In this document: positions 1-8,677 of the stretch, in pieces
Position numbering within the stretch: the first letter of the stretch is position 1
How the letters are laid out: every line of letters begins with the position of its first letter
NCBI GenBank assembly: GCA_048267965.1
Contig: JBLWWK010000005.1
Location: forward strand, 1-64,000
DNA length: 64,000 nt
Source of the DNA: GCA-2705995 sp048267965
GTDB lineage: Bacteria; Bacteroidota; Bacteroidia; Flavobacteriales_G; Salibacteraceae
Direction: 5' to 3'
The notes under the pieces: model-generated
Database searches by the model: none
What the model was told of the DNA's origin: nothing
Seen by the model: the letters and a program-made list of their open reading frames with translations, nothing else
Position numbers and translations under genes: made by a program

Positions 1-1
1 C

Positions 2-124
2 TACTTCAGGTTCAATCGAAGATGGTCTACTAACTTTAACTTTGAGCGAATAATGAAGAGAATGCTTGATCCTATTGTAATCAAATACAGCGACTTACTA
101 AAGCTTTGCGCTCTAAGCGTATAA
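2..124 (+). other. Unassigned open frame at the window edge
   Basis: The frame used by the downstream restriction gene is open from base 2 but ends at TAA 122-124. The roughly 40 residues it would encode (including FERIMKRMLDPIVIKYSDL) do not look like the helicase core expected before a type III Res Walker B motif. It may be the tail of another gene or scrambled sequence left by a deletion. I cannot assign it, and the left edge of the window hides its start. Confidence 0.25.
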
Positions 125-2200
125 TCCTATGAATTTATTCAGTCGGTAAATCCAATAGTTATTGTGGACGAGCCACAAAATATGGAAACCGAAAAACGTA
201 CTTCGGCTATTGGAAACCTAAATGGTCTTTGCACACTTCGCTATTCGGCAACCCACAGAAATCAATACAACCTCACTTACAGTTTAAATCCTGTAAAAGC
301 CTATGATTTAGGCTTGGTTAAACAAATTGAAGTAGATTCCATTGTTGAAGAAAATGCATACAATGATGCTTTTGTGCAAGTAGATTCCATTAAAACTACT
401 AAAACAAAAGTTACTGCTAAGGTTTCAATTAATGTAAATGACAAAGGAGGTGTTAAAAAGAAATCGGTTTCGGTAAAATACGGGGATGATTTGTATAAGC
501 TTTCTAATGAAAGGGAAATCTATAAAGATGGATATGTAATTGATTTTATTGATGCCTCAGACCAATCAATTACACTTGCTAATGGGCAAATGTTATATGT
601 AGGTGAAAGTCAAGGTGGATTGAATGATGAAGTGATGAAGTTTCAAATTCGTAAAACGGTTGAAGAACATTTAAAGAAAGAAAAACGCCTAAACAAATTA
701 GGAATAAAAGTGCTTTCGCTTTTCTTCATTGACAAGGTTGCTAATTACAGACATTACGATTCAGCAGGAAATCCGCACAGAGGAAAATTTGCAGAATGGT
801 TCGAAGAAATCTACCAGGAATACATTTCAAAACCAGCATTTAAGGAATTAGACAGGTTTCCAGTTAATGAAGTACATAATGGTTATTTCTCACAAGACAA
901 AAAAGGAAAATTCAAAGACACTTCGGGCGAAACAAAAGCAGATGATGACACTTACAGTCTGATAATGAGAGACAAAGAAACGTTGTTGGATATTGACAAC
1001 TCGCTTCGTTTTATATTTTCACATTCTGCACTTCGAGAAGGTTGGGACAATCCTAATGTGTTTCAGATTTGTACGTTGAACGAGACGAAATCAGACATAA
1101 AAAAACGTCAAGAAATAGGAAGAGGTTTACGATTAGCAGTTAAGAAAACAGATGACGGAAAATTGGAAAGAACCTACGACCAAAACATAAACCGCTTGAC
1201 AGTTATCGCCAATGAATCGTATGATGACTTTGCGAAAACTTTACAAAAAGAGATTGAAGACGATTGTGGTGTTGAGTTTAAAGGCAGAATTAAAAACAAA
1301 CGAGAACGAACAGCAATCAAATACCGTAAAGGATTTGAAGCCGACCCTAAATTCTTGGAGATATGGGAAAACTTGAAAAAGAAAACCACTTATCGAGTTG
1401 ACTATAAAACAGACGAGTTAATCACTTTCGCTTCAAAAGCAGTTAAAGGTTTACCAGAGATTAAAGCACCTTCTATTCGTTCTACGAAAGTCAATATTAA
1501 TATGACAGACGAAGGAGTTGAAACAATGTATGCAGGAGATAAAGTAGAATCTTATGACAGCTACTCTTGGAAAATTCCAGACGTTTTAGGCTATATCCAA
1601 AGTAAAACAGAATTGACACGTTCGACCATTCAAGAGATATTAAGTAAATCAGACAGAATTGGAGATATTTTAATCAATCCACAACTGTTTTTGGACTTAA
1701 CAACCCAAGCAATAAAACGGACTTTGTACGACTTAATGATTGACGGAATCAAATACCAAAAAATTGGCGGAGCAGAATATGAAATGGCACTTTTTAAAGC
1801 TCAGGAATTAGAAGTTTATCTAAACGACTTTTCATTTAAAGTAAAAGACGCTTCCAAAACCATTTATGAAGAGTTTGTGCCTTTAGATTCAGGAGTTGAA
1901 AGCAAGTTTGCAAAGGACTGTGAATCGAGCGACCAAATTAAGTTCTATTTTAAACTCCCGAATTGGTTTAAAATTCCAACTCCAATAGGAAATTACAATC
2001 CTGATTGGGCTTTGGTATTTGAAGATGATAAAAAAATCTACTTTGTTGCAGAAACTAAGGACACAGGAACACCTATTGTAGATGTGAAAAAATTAAGCTC
2101 AGATGAACAATTAAAAATAAAATGCGGAAAAGCACACTTTAATGAATTTGATGAAATGGAATATAAAGTAGTTAATAAAGTTGGACAACTGATTGAATAA
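125..2200 (+). pseudogene. Type III restriction enzyme Res subunit, 5'-truncated remnant
   Basis: This is the C-terminal part of the ATP-dependent restriction (helicase-nuclease) subunit of a type III restriction-modification system. The recognisable protein starts just before the DEPQ Walker B box (about base 164), then shows the RYSATH motif, SALREGWDNPNVFQ (motif V region, about residue 293 counted from GTG 164) and QEIGRGLRL (motif VI, about residue 317). Near the C-terminus NPDWALVF and ETKD look like the PD...ExK nuclease centre. Everything before DEPQ is missing, including Walker A, and an in-frame TAA sits at 122-124. The GTG at 164 is therefore an accident of the truncation rather than a real start. 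No methylase (mod) gene is visible in the window. Without Walker A the product cannot be an active translocase, so I call it a pseudogene. The family is clear; the cause of the truncation is inferred. Confidence 0.8.
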
Positions 2201-2407
2201 GCCAACGCAATGTTCAAGCACATTGCAATCCTCGTTTCTGCGGTTGCAAAGAGCTTTCACGCCAACGCTAACGGACTGAAAAGAAAAAAAGCCAGCGTAC
2301 AACATTGTGTATAAATCATTGGTCAGTAAGTGGTTAAATTGAAAATGAGTACATTAAACAAACATATCAACGGATGGAAAGTGAAGTGCTTTGAAATGCC
2401 CAACGCT
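2201..2407. other. Non-coding junction between the res remnant and truncated doxX
   Basis: About 200 bp without a credible gene. It holds three copies of the short string CAACGC (near 2203, 2263 and 2401) and a small inverted CAATG/CATTG pair at 2208-2225. It ends exactly where the doxX homology breaks off. It probably marks the edge of an inserted or deleted segment. I looked for an integron attC layout and could not build one. Confidence 0.35.
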
Positions 2408-2734
2408 TCATGCACGAGACCGTTCTATAGACCAGCCTCCAGAGCTGTTTAATTCGAAAACGTGTTGACTTTTTGCGAGTAAAATAGCGGTGATGCAGTT
2501 AATCGAGAAGATTAAACTTGCTATGCGTGTTCTTAAGCCGATTAAAATAAAGAGGGGAGCAACTATTTCGCCTAGGTAAACCCCATAGCCGAGCAGGCCG
2601 GGGAGTCCGTTGTTGATGAGGAGTTGCTGGATAAAGTCAATCCCGTTGAATAGTTTGTTAACTCCATAGAAAAGCATGGGAAAGCCGATCGAAACTCTGG
2701 TAAGTGCTAAGCCTAGATTTACATTTTTTTTCAT
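2408..2734 (-). pseudogene. DoxX family membrane protein, 3'-truncated
   Basis: A DoxX-family small membrane protein. Its start (LALTRVSIGFPMLFYGVNKL) and central segment (GVYLGEIVAPLFILIGLRTRIASL) are typical of the family. Homologues continue after GGWxxE with one more transmembrane helix and reach about 125-140 residues. Here the frame runs GGWSIE, then RSRA, then a stop, giving 108 aa. The last helix is therefore lost where the res-side sequence begins (about 2424). Its start overlaps the end of the gene at 2731 by 4 bp (ATGA), so the two were translationally coupled. DoxX proteins in other bacteria are linked to redox or thiol stress. Whether the shortened form still folds is unknown; loss of function is inferred. 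Confidence 0.7.
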
Positions 2735-3363
2735 GATTTAGATTTTATGTTGTGTGAAAAGAAAATTCCTACGTTAAAGAGTGTTCGGGAGGTGTTATTA
2801 AATTGATCGTAATTGGCTCCAAGGCCATAAGTGGATTGCTTCTGGTTAATGCCAACCCTAACTTGTTGAATACCCCGATCTAATTGATGGTTAGCGGTGT
2901 TGAAAATGATGAGAAGAGAGTAATAAGCTTTTAGCTGGTTTTTTATCAGGTGACTATATCTGAATGATAAAGATTGCTCAAGGGTGAAGGTGTTTTGAAG
3001 AGTGGTTCCTACAGAATAACCGGTAAAGAAATTGTTTTTGATGTAGAGGTATTGAAGGCTGGTGGTGGCAAATTTTCCAGGATTTTTAACGCCAACGGCT
3101 AGGTTCAAAAACAATCGTTTTGTTAAGGCATACGACCCTGTATTACGGATGAAAAAAATGGTGTTTTTATCGCTGTTAAACTCCGAATCTGTATAGGTAA
3201 GGTTGTTGAAAGAAAACTTCGAATTGATTTTATAATCAATAATGTGGAGGTAGGCCGTTGATCGATGACCAATCAGAATTTGTGGTGAATAACTGATCGA
3301 TTGGGCAGAGGCTAACCAGGCGTTGCTTACAATTAATGTTGTGATGAAAAAACGAAATAGCAT
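2731..3363 (-). CDS. Secreted or outer-membrane beta-barrel-like protein
   Basis: A 210-aa protein with an N-terminal signal peptide (MLFRFFITTLIVSNAWLASA, cleavage likely before QS). The rest is rich in alternating polar and aromatic residues and YxLxxNxF-type strands, as in small outer-membrane barrels or PorV/porin-like proteins of Bacteroidota. I do not recognise a named family. It is the first gene of a two-gene operon with doxX (4-bp overlap) and sits downstream of a Crp/Fnr gene on the same strand. One copy of the repeated GTAGGAACC word lies inside it (3004-3012), read as Val-Gly-Thr. The gene call is confident; the function is only a topology guess. Confidence 0.7.
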   Translation of the reverse strand: MLFRFFITTLIVSNAWLASAQSISYSPQILIGHRSTAYLHIIDYKINSKFSFNNLTYTDSEFNSDKNTIFFIRNTGSYALTKRLFLNLAVGVKNPGKFATTSLQYLYIKNNFFTGYSVGTTLQNTFTLEQSLSFRYSHLIKNQLKAYYSLLIIFNTANHQLDRGIQQVRVGINQKQSTYGLGANYDQFNNTSRTLFNVGIFFSHNIKSKS

Positions 3364-3385
3364 TTCCTTTATCTTTTGTTGTAGA

Positions 3386-3405
3386 CAAAGGTGAAGCGTG
3401 CACGC
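3386..3405 (-). promoter_or_regulatory. Candidate promoter and palindrome upstream of the small operon
   Basis: Reading the minus strand toward the gene that starts at 3363, CACCTTTG (3393-3386) matches the Bacteroidota -7 box TAnnTTTG with one mismatch. Directly upstream is a perfect 10-bp palindrome, GCGTGCACGC (3396-3405). Its place between the -33 and -7 regions would suit a repressor. The adjacent Crp/Fnr protein is a natural candidate, but nothing in the sequence proves this. Confidence 0.25.
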
Positions 3406-3425
3406 CTAAAGAAAATTAAGGTATC

Positions 3426-4010
3426 TTAAGAACGCTTTTTGGTAGCGTTTTTTCTTATGGTGCTTAAGTGTTCAGGGGTAATACCTAAGTAAGATGCAAT
3501 CATGTATTGAGGTATTTGCTGTTCCATTTCTCGATACTTCGAAACAAAGTCGTAATAAAGCTCTTCAGCAGATTGACTCATCGAATTGATGGTGCGTTCT
3601 TGGAGAGCCACATAACCCGATTGCGTTTTAATTCTAAAAAACCTATCCATCATGGGGATTTCATCAAACAAGTTATTCAGTTGATCTCGATGAATTTGAA
3701 GCACAACACTTTCGGTAATAGCCTGGATAAAAAAAGTAGCAGGCTGTTGAGTTAGGAAAGCGTATAAGTCGTTCATCCACCAGCCGCTAATGCCAAATTG
3801 TAAAATGTGTTCTTTTCCCGTTTCGTCTAGGTTGAATAATTTGAGACAGCCTTCAGATATAAAGCGCATGTGATTTGAAGGTTCGTCTTTTCGAAGTAGA
3901 AATTCTTTTTTCTTCAACGCTTTTCGATTAAATGCGCTTTCGATAAGCTGTACTTCTCTGTTGTTTAAAGGAACAACTTCTTGCATGTTATTGAGTAGTG
4001 CATCGTACAT
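3426..4010 (-). CDS. Crp/Fnr family transcriptional regulator
   Basis: A 194-aa regulator with an N-terminal cyclic-nucleotide-binding-type beta-roll (about residues 25-115, including FISEGCLKLFN and EHILQFGISGWWMND) and a C-terminal winged helix (QYMIASYLGITPEHLSTIRKN). The layout is that of the many small Bacteroidota Crp/Fnr proteins whose ligand is unknown. There is no cysteine cluster of the Fnr type. It lies 62 bp upstream of the outer-membrane protein/doxX operon on the same strand, so local control of that operon is likely. Such neighbours are often redox- or stress-responsive. The family assignment is firm; the ligand and targets are inferred. Confidence 0.88.
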   Translation of the reverse strand: MYDALLNNMQEVVPLNNREVQLIESAFNRKALKKKEFLLRKDEPSNHMRFISEGCLKLFNLDETGKEHILQFGISGWWMNDLYAFLTQQPATFFIQAITESVVLQIHRDQLNNLFDEIPMMDRFFRIKTQSGYVALQERTINSMSQSAEELYYDFVSKYREMEQQIPQYMIASYLGITPEHLSTIRKNATKKRS

Positions 4011-4092
4011 AATCGAACTTAGATAAGCCTGTTTTTAGGGTGCTTTCAGCAAAGAAATTTACTTCTTTTTCGGTAGAAATAATCAAAAACAT
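3988..4092 (-). CDS. Possible 34-codon leader ORF overlapping the Crp/Fnr start
   Basis: On the minus strand an ATG at 4092-4090 is preceded by AAAAAAGGAGAAACCC, an unusually strong Shine-Dalgarno for this genome. It opens a 34-codon frame (MFLIISTEKEVNFFAES at its start) that ends inside the first codons of the Crp/Fnr gene in another frame. It could be a regulatory leader peptide, the remnant of a gene, or chance. No homologue is known to me. Confidence 0.2.
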   Translation of the reverse strand: MFLIISTEKEVNFFAESTLKTGLSKFDYVRCTTQ

Positions 4093-4111
4093 GGGTTTCT
4101 CCTTTTTTAAC

Positions 4112-4207
4112 GGTAGGAACCGCTTTCCGTTTTTTATGAAACTAAAAAATCCTGATACAGCTCAATTCTTGTTGAGTTGTATCAGGATTTGAAATTGGGT
4201 TCCTACA
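4112..4207. repeat. Two GTAGGAACC words in opposite orientation flanking a terminator
   Basis: CGGTAGGAACCG (4111-4122) and GGTTCCTACA (4198-4207) face each other across the terminator hairpin at 4148-4190. They belong to the word family repeated through the whole window (see findings). Both copies are intergenic. Confidence 0.75.
4143..4190 (-). terminator. Rho-independent terminator of the S9 peptidase gene
   Basis: A stem of about 19 bp (4148-4166 with 4172-4190, one G-U wobble) and a short loop. On the minus strand it is followed by a T-run (A-run at 4143-4148 on the plus strand). It lies about 45 bp after the stop of the minus-strand gene ending at 4237. Confidence 0.85.
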
Positions 4208-4236
4208 GAAAAAGAAACGGAAGTTGAAAACGAAAA

Positions 4237-7068
4237 TTAATCGTAGCCGTAAACTTTTCCTTTGTCAACTGCTGGTATGCCTTCTTTCATCCAGAAAGGC
4301 ATTGGTTCTCCTTTTAAATAGTGGTTAAAGAAGCCGTACATGCGCTTGCTTAAATCGATTCGGTTGGCTGTTTTCATTAAGTTGTGTTGGTCGCCATTGT
4401 AATTGAGCATCCAAACGGGTTTGTTGAGTCTTCTTAATCCTACAAAAAGCTCAATACCTTGATACCACGGAACTGCGCCATCGTTGTCGTTGTGCATTAT
4501 GAGTAAAGGAGTGTTTGTGTTAGGAGCATGATAAATAGGGCTGTTGTCTCTGTAATTGTTCCAAGAATTCCATAAATCGCCACCGATTCTGCTTTGGGTT
4601 TGCTCGTACTGAAACTGACGACTCAAGCCGGATCCCCAACGGATTCCCCCGTATGCGCTAATCATGTTAGATACTGGTGCACCAGCCATTCCGGCAGCAA
4701 AAAGATCGGTTTGTGTTACCAAGTAAGCTACTTGATATCCACCCCAACTTTGGCCTTGAATGGCCATTTTCTCTCCATCAATAAAAGGGAGTTGAGCAAG
4801 AGATTCTGCACCTGAAACAATGGCGTTGTAAGCGTCTTGCCCCGGTTGACCAGTGGTGTAGTTGATGTCTGGGACAAAAACAATGTATCCGTTACTGTTG
4901 TAGAATGGGATGCTGATGGTGCTAGGTGATGGCCTAAACATGCGCGGATTGTGCTGTGTGTTAAAATCTTTCTCGTAGAAATAAACCATCAACGGATAAA
5001 CTTTTGTGCTGTCGAAATTTTCAGGATAGAACAGTAGTCCTTTTTGATTTCCTTGCTCATTTGTCCAGTAATATTTCTCGTTGGTACCCCAAAGTTTTGC
5101 GTCTCTTTGTTTTTGAAAATCAGAAACTTGATGAGTTGAGGTGTTTTCGATAAGTTCAGTGCCTAAATCGAAAGTGCGTAAATCGGGGTATTGTACATAG
5201 GTAGATTGTTTGAAGATAAAACGATTGGCGTTTTCAGCTTTTCTAAAAGAGTAAAAACTAGCATCGTCTTTAAGAAGAGTGGTGTTTTTTTTGCCATTTA
5301 CAGCCAGTAAAGCCATTTGATTGGTGGCGTAATTAAAACTACTGAATAATAAAGTGGTGTCCAGGTTGATGTAGTTTTCGTCTGGCGAAAAATTCAGCAA
5401 AGAATAGTGAGTGTTGGGTTCTTGAATGGCTTGTGTTAAGAGTTGAGCAGGTTCGTTCCCCGAATAATCGATGCTGTAAATGCTAAATCGGGTAGTAAGA
5501 ATGGCTTTACCGTTTTTGGTGAAACCATCAATGCCATAGGCGAAACTTTTTGCTGGAACATCGTTTTCAGGATTGGTTAGAACAGCTCCTTGCGCTCTTA
5601 ATTCTTGAGTTAAATTAATTACCGAATCGGTGCTAAGATTTTTCGAAAACCAATCGTTCTTATTGGCATCGTACCAAATAAAATAATCGCCATTTGGGGT
5701 AAGTGTGCGGTTGTGGCCGTGAGCTGCCAATAGCAGATTTAAATCACCATTGGTAATATCTAATCGGTACCAATCTCTTTTCCATGGATAGCTCCAAGAG
5801 TACTCAACTCTAAACGGATTAGGGTTCGAAACCAAAGCATATCGGGCGTTTCCGTTAAGCGGAAGTTGAGATAGCTCAAGGCTGTCGTTTTCAATTTGAA
5901 CAAGTTGTTGGTTGTTGATGTGGTAAACAAAGCGGTACGTTTTTTTCTCGTCTCTTTTCTTTTGTAGCAGCTGTCTGGGTTGCAAATCAAGGTCTTGATA
6001 GTTCCAAACATCTAAGCGAGGCTTTTCTGCGGTAAGTAGAGAATCTTCTTCGTCTTCGGTAGGAACCGTATTTGCTCCGAAGAATAATCGCGTTCCGTCT
6101 TTAGAAAACGAAAGAGATTTGTATTCACTGGGAGACCAATTTTCGGGCATGCCTTCAGTAAGAGTGTCTGCAACTATGTTGCTTGCATTATTAGCATACA
6201 GGTAAAGCGAGTAAACTTTGGTGTCGGTTGTGTCTGCTGAAGCTAAAAACGACCATTTTTCCCCTTTTTCATCACTTGTGATAGATTTAGCATTTCCTGC
6301 TTGATAAAAAAGAGTGTCGGTAGACTGAGAGCTGTAATTGTAAACAAAAACACCCGTGCTGTCTTTGTCTTTTCCTACGGTGGTAATAAAACCCAATTGG
6401 TTGTTGTAGTCGCTAAATATGTAATCGCTTACAACACCATGGTAAACCGTTTCACCAGTTTCTGGCTGCAGTGAAACTAAGTGGAAAGTTGTTTTACTAG
6501 CTTTTGGGGTAGGAACCGATTTTACCTCTTTTTGCTTTTTGAAAATCTTTTGAAACAGTGAGGGTTCTTCTGGCGCGGGGTTTTCTTCTTGAGGAGTATA
6601 CTTGCTTAACCCGATGGCCATCCAGCTACTGTTTTCTTCGCCTTTTTTAAAGCTTTTATAATGAGTAAAGTAGTAAGAAGTGTCTTGGTTATAAGGTTGA
6701 ACCAGTAAAGTGTCTACAGGGTGTTTTTTCTTAGGAACCTTTTTAAGTGTAAGGCTTTTAATGGTGTCGTACGGAACATGAACTTTGGCAATGAAATACC
6801 GATTTTCTCCATCGAGGGCCAGCAGTTGTGTTCGAGTTAAAGTATCGCTAGTGTTATTTTCTGGCTGATAAATCACCAAATCTTGATCACCGAATGTAAG
6901 GGGTTTAATTTGATATAGAATGTGGGTTCCTTCAGAAGAAATACCGTATCTACCTAGGTTTTTCCAGGTGTTGTAATCTTCGAAGGTGAGGGATGTTTTT
7001 TCTTGAGAAAAACTAAATAAGCTAAGAAAGAGTAGGGTTATAGTAGAGATAGTTTTTAAAAAAGACAT
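4237..7068 (-). CDS. S9 family prolyl oligopeptidase-like serine peptidase, exported
   Basis: A large alpha/beta-hydrolase peptidase of the prolyl oligopeptidase (S9) family, exported to the periplasm or envelope. I take ATG 7068 as the start because MSFLKTISTITLLFLSLFSFSQ is a clean signal peptide; an earlier in-frame ATG (7143) would overlap the preceding gene. The product is 943 aa: a long beta-propeller-like N-terminal two thirds, then the hydrolase domain. The nucleophile lies in GQSWGGYQ (Ser774), the acid in HNDNDGAVPW and the histidine in NGDQHNLM. It follows the DinB-like gene by 5 bp, so the two are probably co-transcribed. It carries two copies of the repeated 10-bp word (6058, 6508), both read as Val-Pro-Thr. 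The role is probably peptide degradation for nutrition; substrate specificity cannot be read from the sequence. Confidence 0.9.
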   Translation of the reverse strand: MSFLKTISTITLLFLSLFSFSQEKTSLTFEDYNTWKNLGRYGISSEGTHILYQIKPLTFGDQDLVIYQPENNTSDTLTRTQLLALDGENRYFIAKVHVPYDTIKSLTLKKVPKKKHPVDTLLVQPYNQDTSYYFTHYKSFKKGEENSSWMAIGLSKYTPQEENPAPEEPSLFQKIFKKQKEVKSVPTPKASKTTFHLVSLQPETGETVYHGVVSDYIFSDYNNQLGFITTVGKDKDSTGVFVYNYSSQSTDTLFYQAGNAKSITSDEKGEKWSFLASADTTDTKVYSLYLYANNASNIVADTLTEGMPENWSPSEYKSLSFSKDGTRLFFGANTVPTEDEEDSLLTAEKPRLDVWNYQDLDLQPRQLLQKKRDEKKTYRFVYHINNQQLVQIENDSLELSQLPLNGNARYALVSNPNPFRVEYSWSYPWKRDWYRLDITNGDLNLLLAAHGHNRTLTPNGDYFIWYDANKNDWFSKNLSTDSVINLTQELRAQGAVLTNPENDVPAKSFAYGIDGFTKNGKAILTTRFSIYSIDYSGNEPAQLLTQAIQEPNTHYSLLNFSPDENYINLDTTLLFSSFNYATNQMALLAVNGKKNTTLLKDDASFYSFRKAENANRFIFKQSTYVQYPDLRTFDLGTELIENTSTHQVSDFQKQRDAKLWGTNEKYYWTNEQGNQKGLLFYPENFDSTKVYPLMVYFYEKDFNTQHNPRMFRPSPSTISIPFYNSNGYIVFVPDINYTTGQPGQDAYNAIVSGAESLAQLPFIDGEKMAIQGQSWGGYQVAYLVTQTDLFAAGMAGAPVSNMISAYGGIRWGSGLSRQFQYEQTQSRIGGDLWNSWNNYRDNSPIYHAPNTNTPLLIMHNDNDGAVPWYQGIELFVGLRRLNKPVWMLNYNGDQHNLMKTANRIDLSKRMYGFFNHYLKGEPMPFWMKEGIPAVDKGKVYGYD

Positions 7069-7073
7069 ATCGA

Positions 7074-7577
7074 TTATTTTAAATAACGCTCTTGAAGAAT
7101 GTTGTTGTGGTGAAGTGCGTGGCCGGTAATGATGTATCCGCAAGCTCTGGTACTTAATGGTTTATCGCTAGCGTTTCCCATTTGGGTTAAATCTTCTGGT
7201 GTAAAACTGTCGAACAAAGAAATAGAGCTTAGGCGCACAGTGTAGAATTCGTCTATTAAGTGTTCGAAATTTCTGTGGGTAGCAGGGTTTTTATCGGCAT
7301 ACAAGTTTTCGTCAAAACCAGAAAGAGTGGCTCCTTCTCGGGCAATTCTTAGTGCGCGGTAAGCAAAAATTCTTTCGGTGTCTATGTTGTGTGCTAGCAT
7401 TTGTTTAATGGTCCATTTGCCCTCTGCATAAGCGTGATTATGCAATTTTTTAGGAATGGATTTGTAAAGGTCTATGCATGTGTCGAGTGTTTCGTCTAAT
7501 CCGTCTATTAGCTCGTATGGAGAAGCTAAGTCTATATAGCATTGATAAAAAGGGGAGTATTCGTTGTTGTTGAGCAT
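7074..7577 (-). CDS. DinB-fold (DinB/YfiT superfamily) protein
   Basis: A 167-aa four-helix-bundle protein of the DinB/YfiT superfamily. The signs are GKWTIKQMLAHNIDTERIFAYRAL (first metal histidine in LAHN) and GHALHHNNILQERYL at the C-terminus (the HxxxH pair). Three histidines of this kind usually hold a divalent metal. Members include thiol-dependent S-transferases (bacillithiol or mycothiol type) and many of unknown role. It lies 5 bp upstream of the S9 peptidase start, which suggests one transcript. The substrate is unknown. Confidence 0.8.
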   Translation of the reverse strand: MLNNNEYSPFYQCYIDLASPYELIDGLDETLDTCIDLYKSIPKKLHNHAYAEGKWTIKQMLAHNIDTERIFAYRALRIAREGATLSGFDENLYADKNPATHRNFEHLIDEFYTVRLSSISLFDSFTPEDLTQMGNASDKPLSTRACGYIITGHALHHNNILQERYLK

Positions 7578-7610
7578 AAAAACAAGTTTGAAAAGCTAAA
7601 TATAGGCAAT

Positions 7611-7644
7611 AAAAAAAGCGTTACTCTTGAGGAATAACGCTTTT
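7611..7644 (-). terminator. Terminator after the MORN-like gene
   Basis: AAAAGCGTTA (7614-7623) pairs perfectly with TAACGCTTTT (7635-7644). The A-run at 7611-7617 becomes a T-run on the minus strand. It ends the transcript of the minus-strand gene at 7663-8022. Confidence 0.85.
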
Positions 7645-7662
7645 CTTAGATAAACAAATAAA

Positions 7663-8022
7663 CTAGTTACCAGCTGTTAGATCGCGCTTGTCGATTTTCC
7701 AAAGGTTATAGGTTTCTAGCTTGTTGTTTTTATAAACAACTTCGTACATCGTTTTTTGGTCTTGGTCGTAAGCGTACCACTTACCTTCTTTTACATCTTG
7801 ATTGTAAAAGCCTACCATCTGGACATCTCCATGAGCATCATATTGTGTCCATTTTCCGTCTGCTTTATTGTTGACAAAGCAGCCTTCTTCTCTTAATACT
7901 CCACGATCGTCATGGCGTTCAACGCAAAGTTTATCTCCGTCTTTCGTGTATGTATCGTTCATCTGCGCAAAGCTTACTGTACTCAATAAGCTAATCACTA
8001 CTACTATCCAATACTTCATCAT
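7663..8022 (-). CDS. Secreted MORN-repeat-like protein
   Basis: A 119-aa exported protein. The start at ATG 8022 (or the next codon, 8019) gives a proper signal peptide (MMKYWIVVVISLLSTVSFAQ); longer in-frame forms add an implausible leader. The mature part has short repeats typical of MORN/YwqK-type proteins (GVLREEGCFVNNKADGKWTQYD, GDVQMVGFYNQDVKEGKWYAYD), each a small beta-hairpin. Such proteins are common in Bacteroidota envelopes, with unclear roles. It has its own terminator and no partner gene. The fold is fairly clear; the function is unknown. Confidence 0.75.
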   Translation of the reverse strand: MMKYWIVVVISLLSTVSFAQMNDTYTKDGDKLCVERHDDRGVLREEGCFVNNKADGKWTQYDAHGDVQMVGFYNQDVKEGKWYAYDQDQKTMYEVVYKNNKLETYNLWKIDKRDLTAGN

Positions 8023-8203
8023 CTTAATAATTTGATAAATACAAATATACATAAAATAAATGAAAAGGAAACATAAGCGTAACATGGTAAGCTTGTTGAT
8101 TCGCGTTGAATTGACTAAAGCGTTATAGAACAGGTAGTTGCAATGTAAACTCAGTGTTAACATTTAAATTGATTGTGTTACGCGATCTACAATTGCCTAA
8201 AAA

Positions 8204-8211
8204 TACCTTTG
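8204..8211 (+). promoter_or_regulatory. -7 box of the YqaA gene, leaderless transcript likely
   Basis: TACCTTTG matches TAnnTTTG exactly and ends five bases before the ATG at 8216. Transcription should therefore begin at or next to the start codon. No good -33 TTG is visible. Confidence 0.5.
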
Positions 8212-8215
8212 TAAA

Positions 8216-8671
8216 ATGATGGATTGGATGGAACTCGGGTATTGGGGAATGTTTTTAGCTGCTTTCTTGGCAGCTACCATTTTACCCTTCAGTTCTGATG
8301 TTTTGCTTAGCGCCATGTTGCTTGGCGATTTCGACAGCTTAACACTTTGGGCATTTGCAAGTGTGGGCAATTGGCTAGGAGGTATGCTTTCTTACGGAAT
8401 GGGCTATTTAGGTAAGTGGGAATGGATTGAAAAATATTTGAAAGTTTCTGCCAGCAAGGTTGAGCGCTTTAAAGTATATGCGGAAAAGTACGGTAGCTAT
8501 TTTGCCTTAATTACTTGGTTACCTATCGTGGGTGATCCAATGGCTATTGCGTTAGGTTTCGTAAAGACGAGAGTGGTTCCTACCGCTTTCTGGATGTTGG
8601 TAGGCAAAAGCTTGCGCTACGCTGTTATTATTTGGCTAACGCATTACGGAATTGATTGGTGGAAAAGTTAA
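8216..8671 (+). CDS. YqaA family (DedA-like) inner-membrane protein
   Basis: A 151-aa polytopic membrane protein of the YqaA/DedA (VTT domain) group. It shows hydrophobic helices at about residues 5-30, 42-62, 92-115 and 122-145, and the family's ILPFSSDVLL and ITWLPIVGDPMAIALG segments, the latter being the re-entrant VTT motif. DedA relatives move phospholipids or handle proton-linked transport; YqaA itself has no settled role. It converges on mfd with only 6 bp between the two stops and no terminator between them. One copy of the repeated word is at 8575, read Val-Pro-Thr. Confidence 0.85.
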   Translation: MMDWMELGYWGMFLAAFLAATILPFSSDVLLSAMLLGDFDSLTLWAFASVGNWLGGMLSYGMGYLGKWEWIEKYLKVSASKVERFKVYAEKYGSYFALITWLPIVGDPMAIALGFVKTRVVPTAFWMLVGKSLRYAVIIWLTHYGIDWWKS

Positions 8672-8677
8672 CAAGCC

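Noticed and set aside
2201..2407. Integron attC site or gene cassette next to res
   Set aside because: A GCCCAAC core-like string exists (about 2398), but no matching GTTRRRY partner at a plausible distance.
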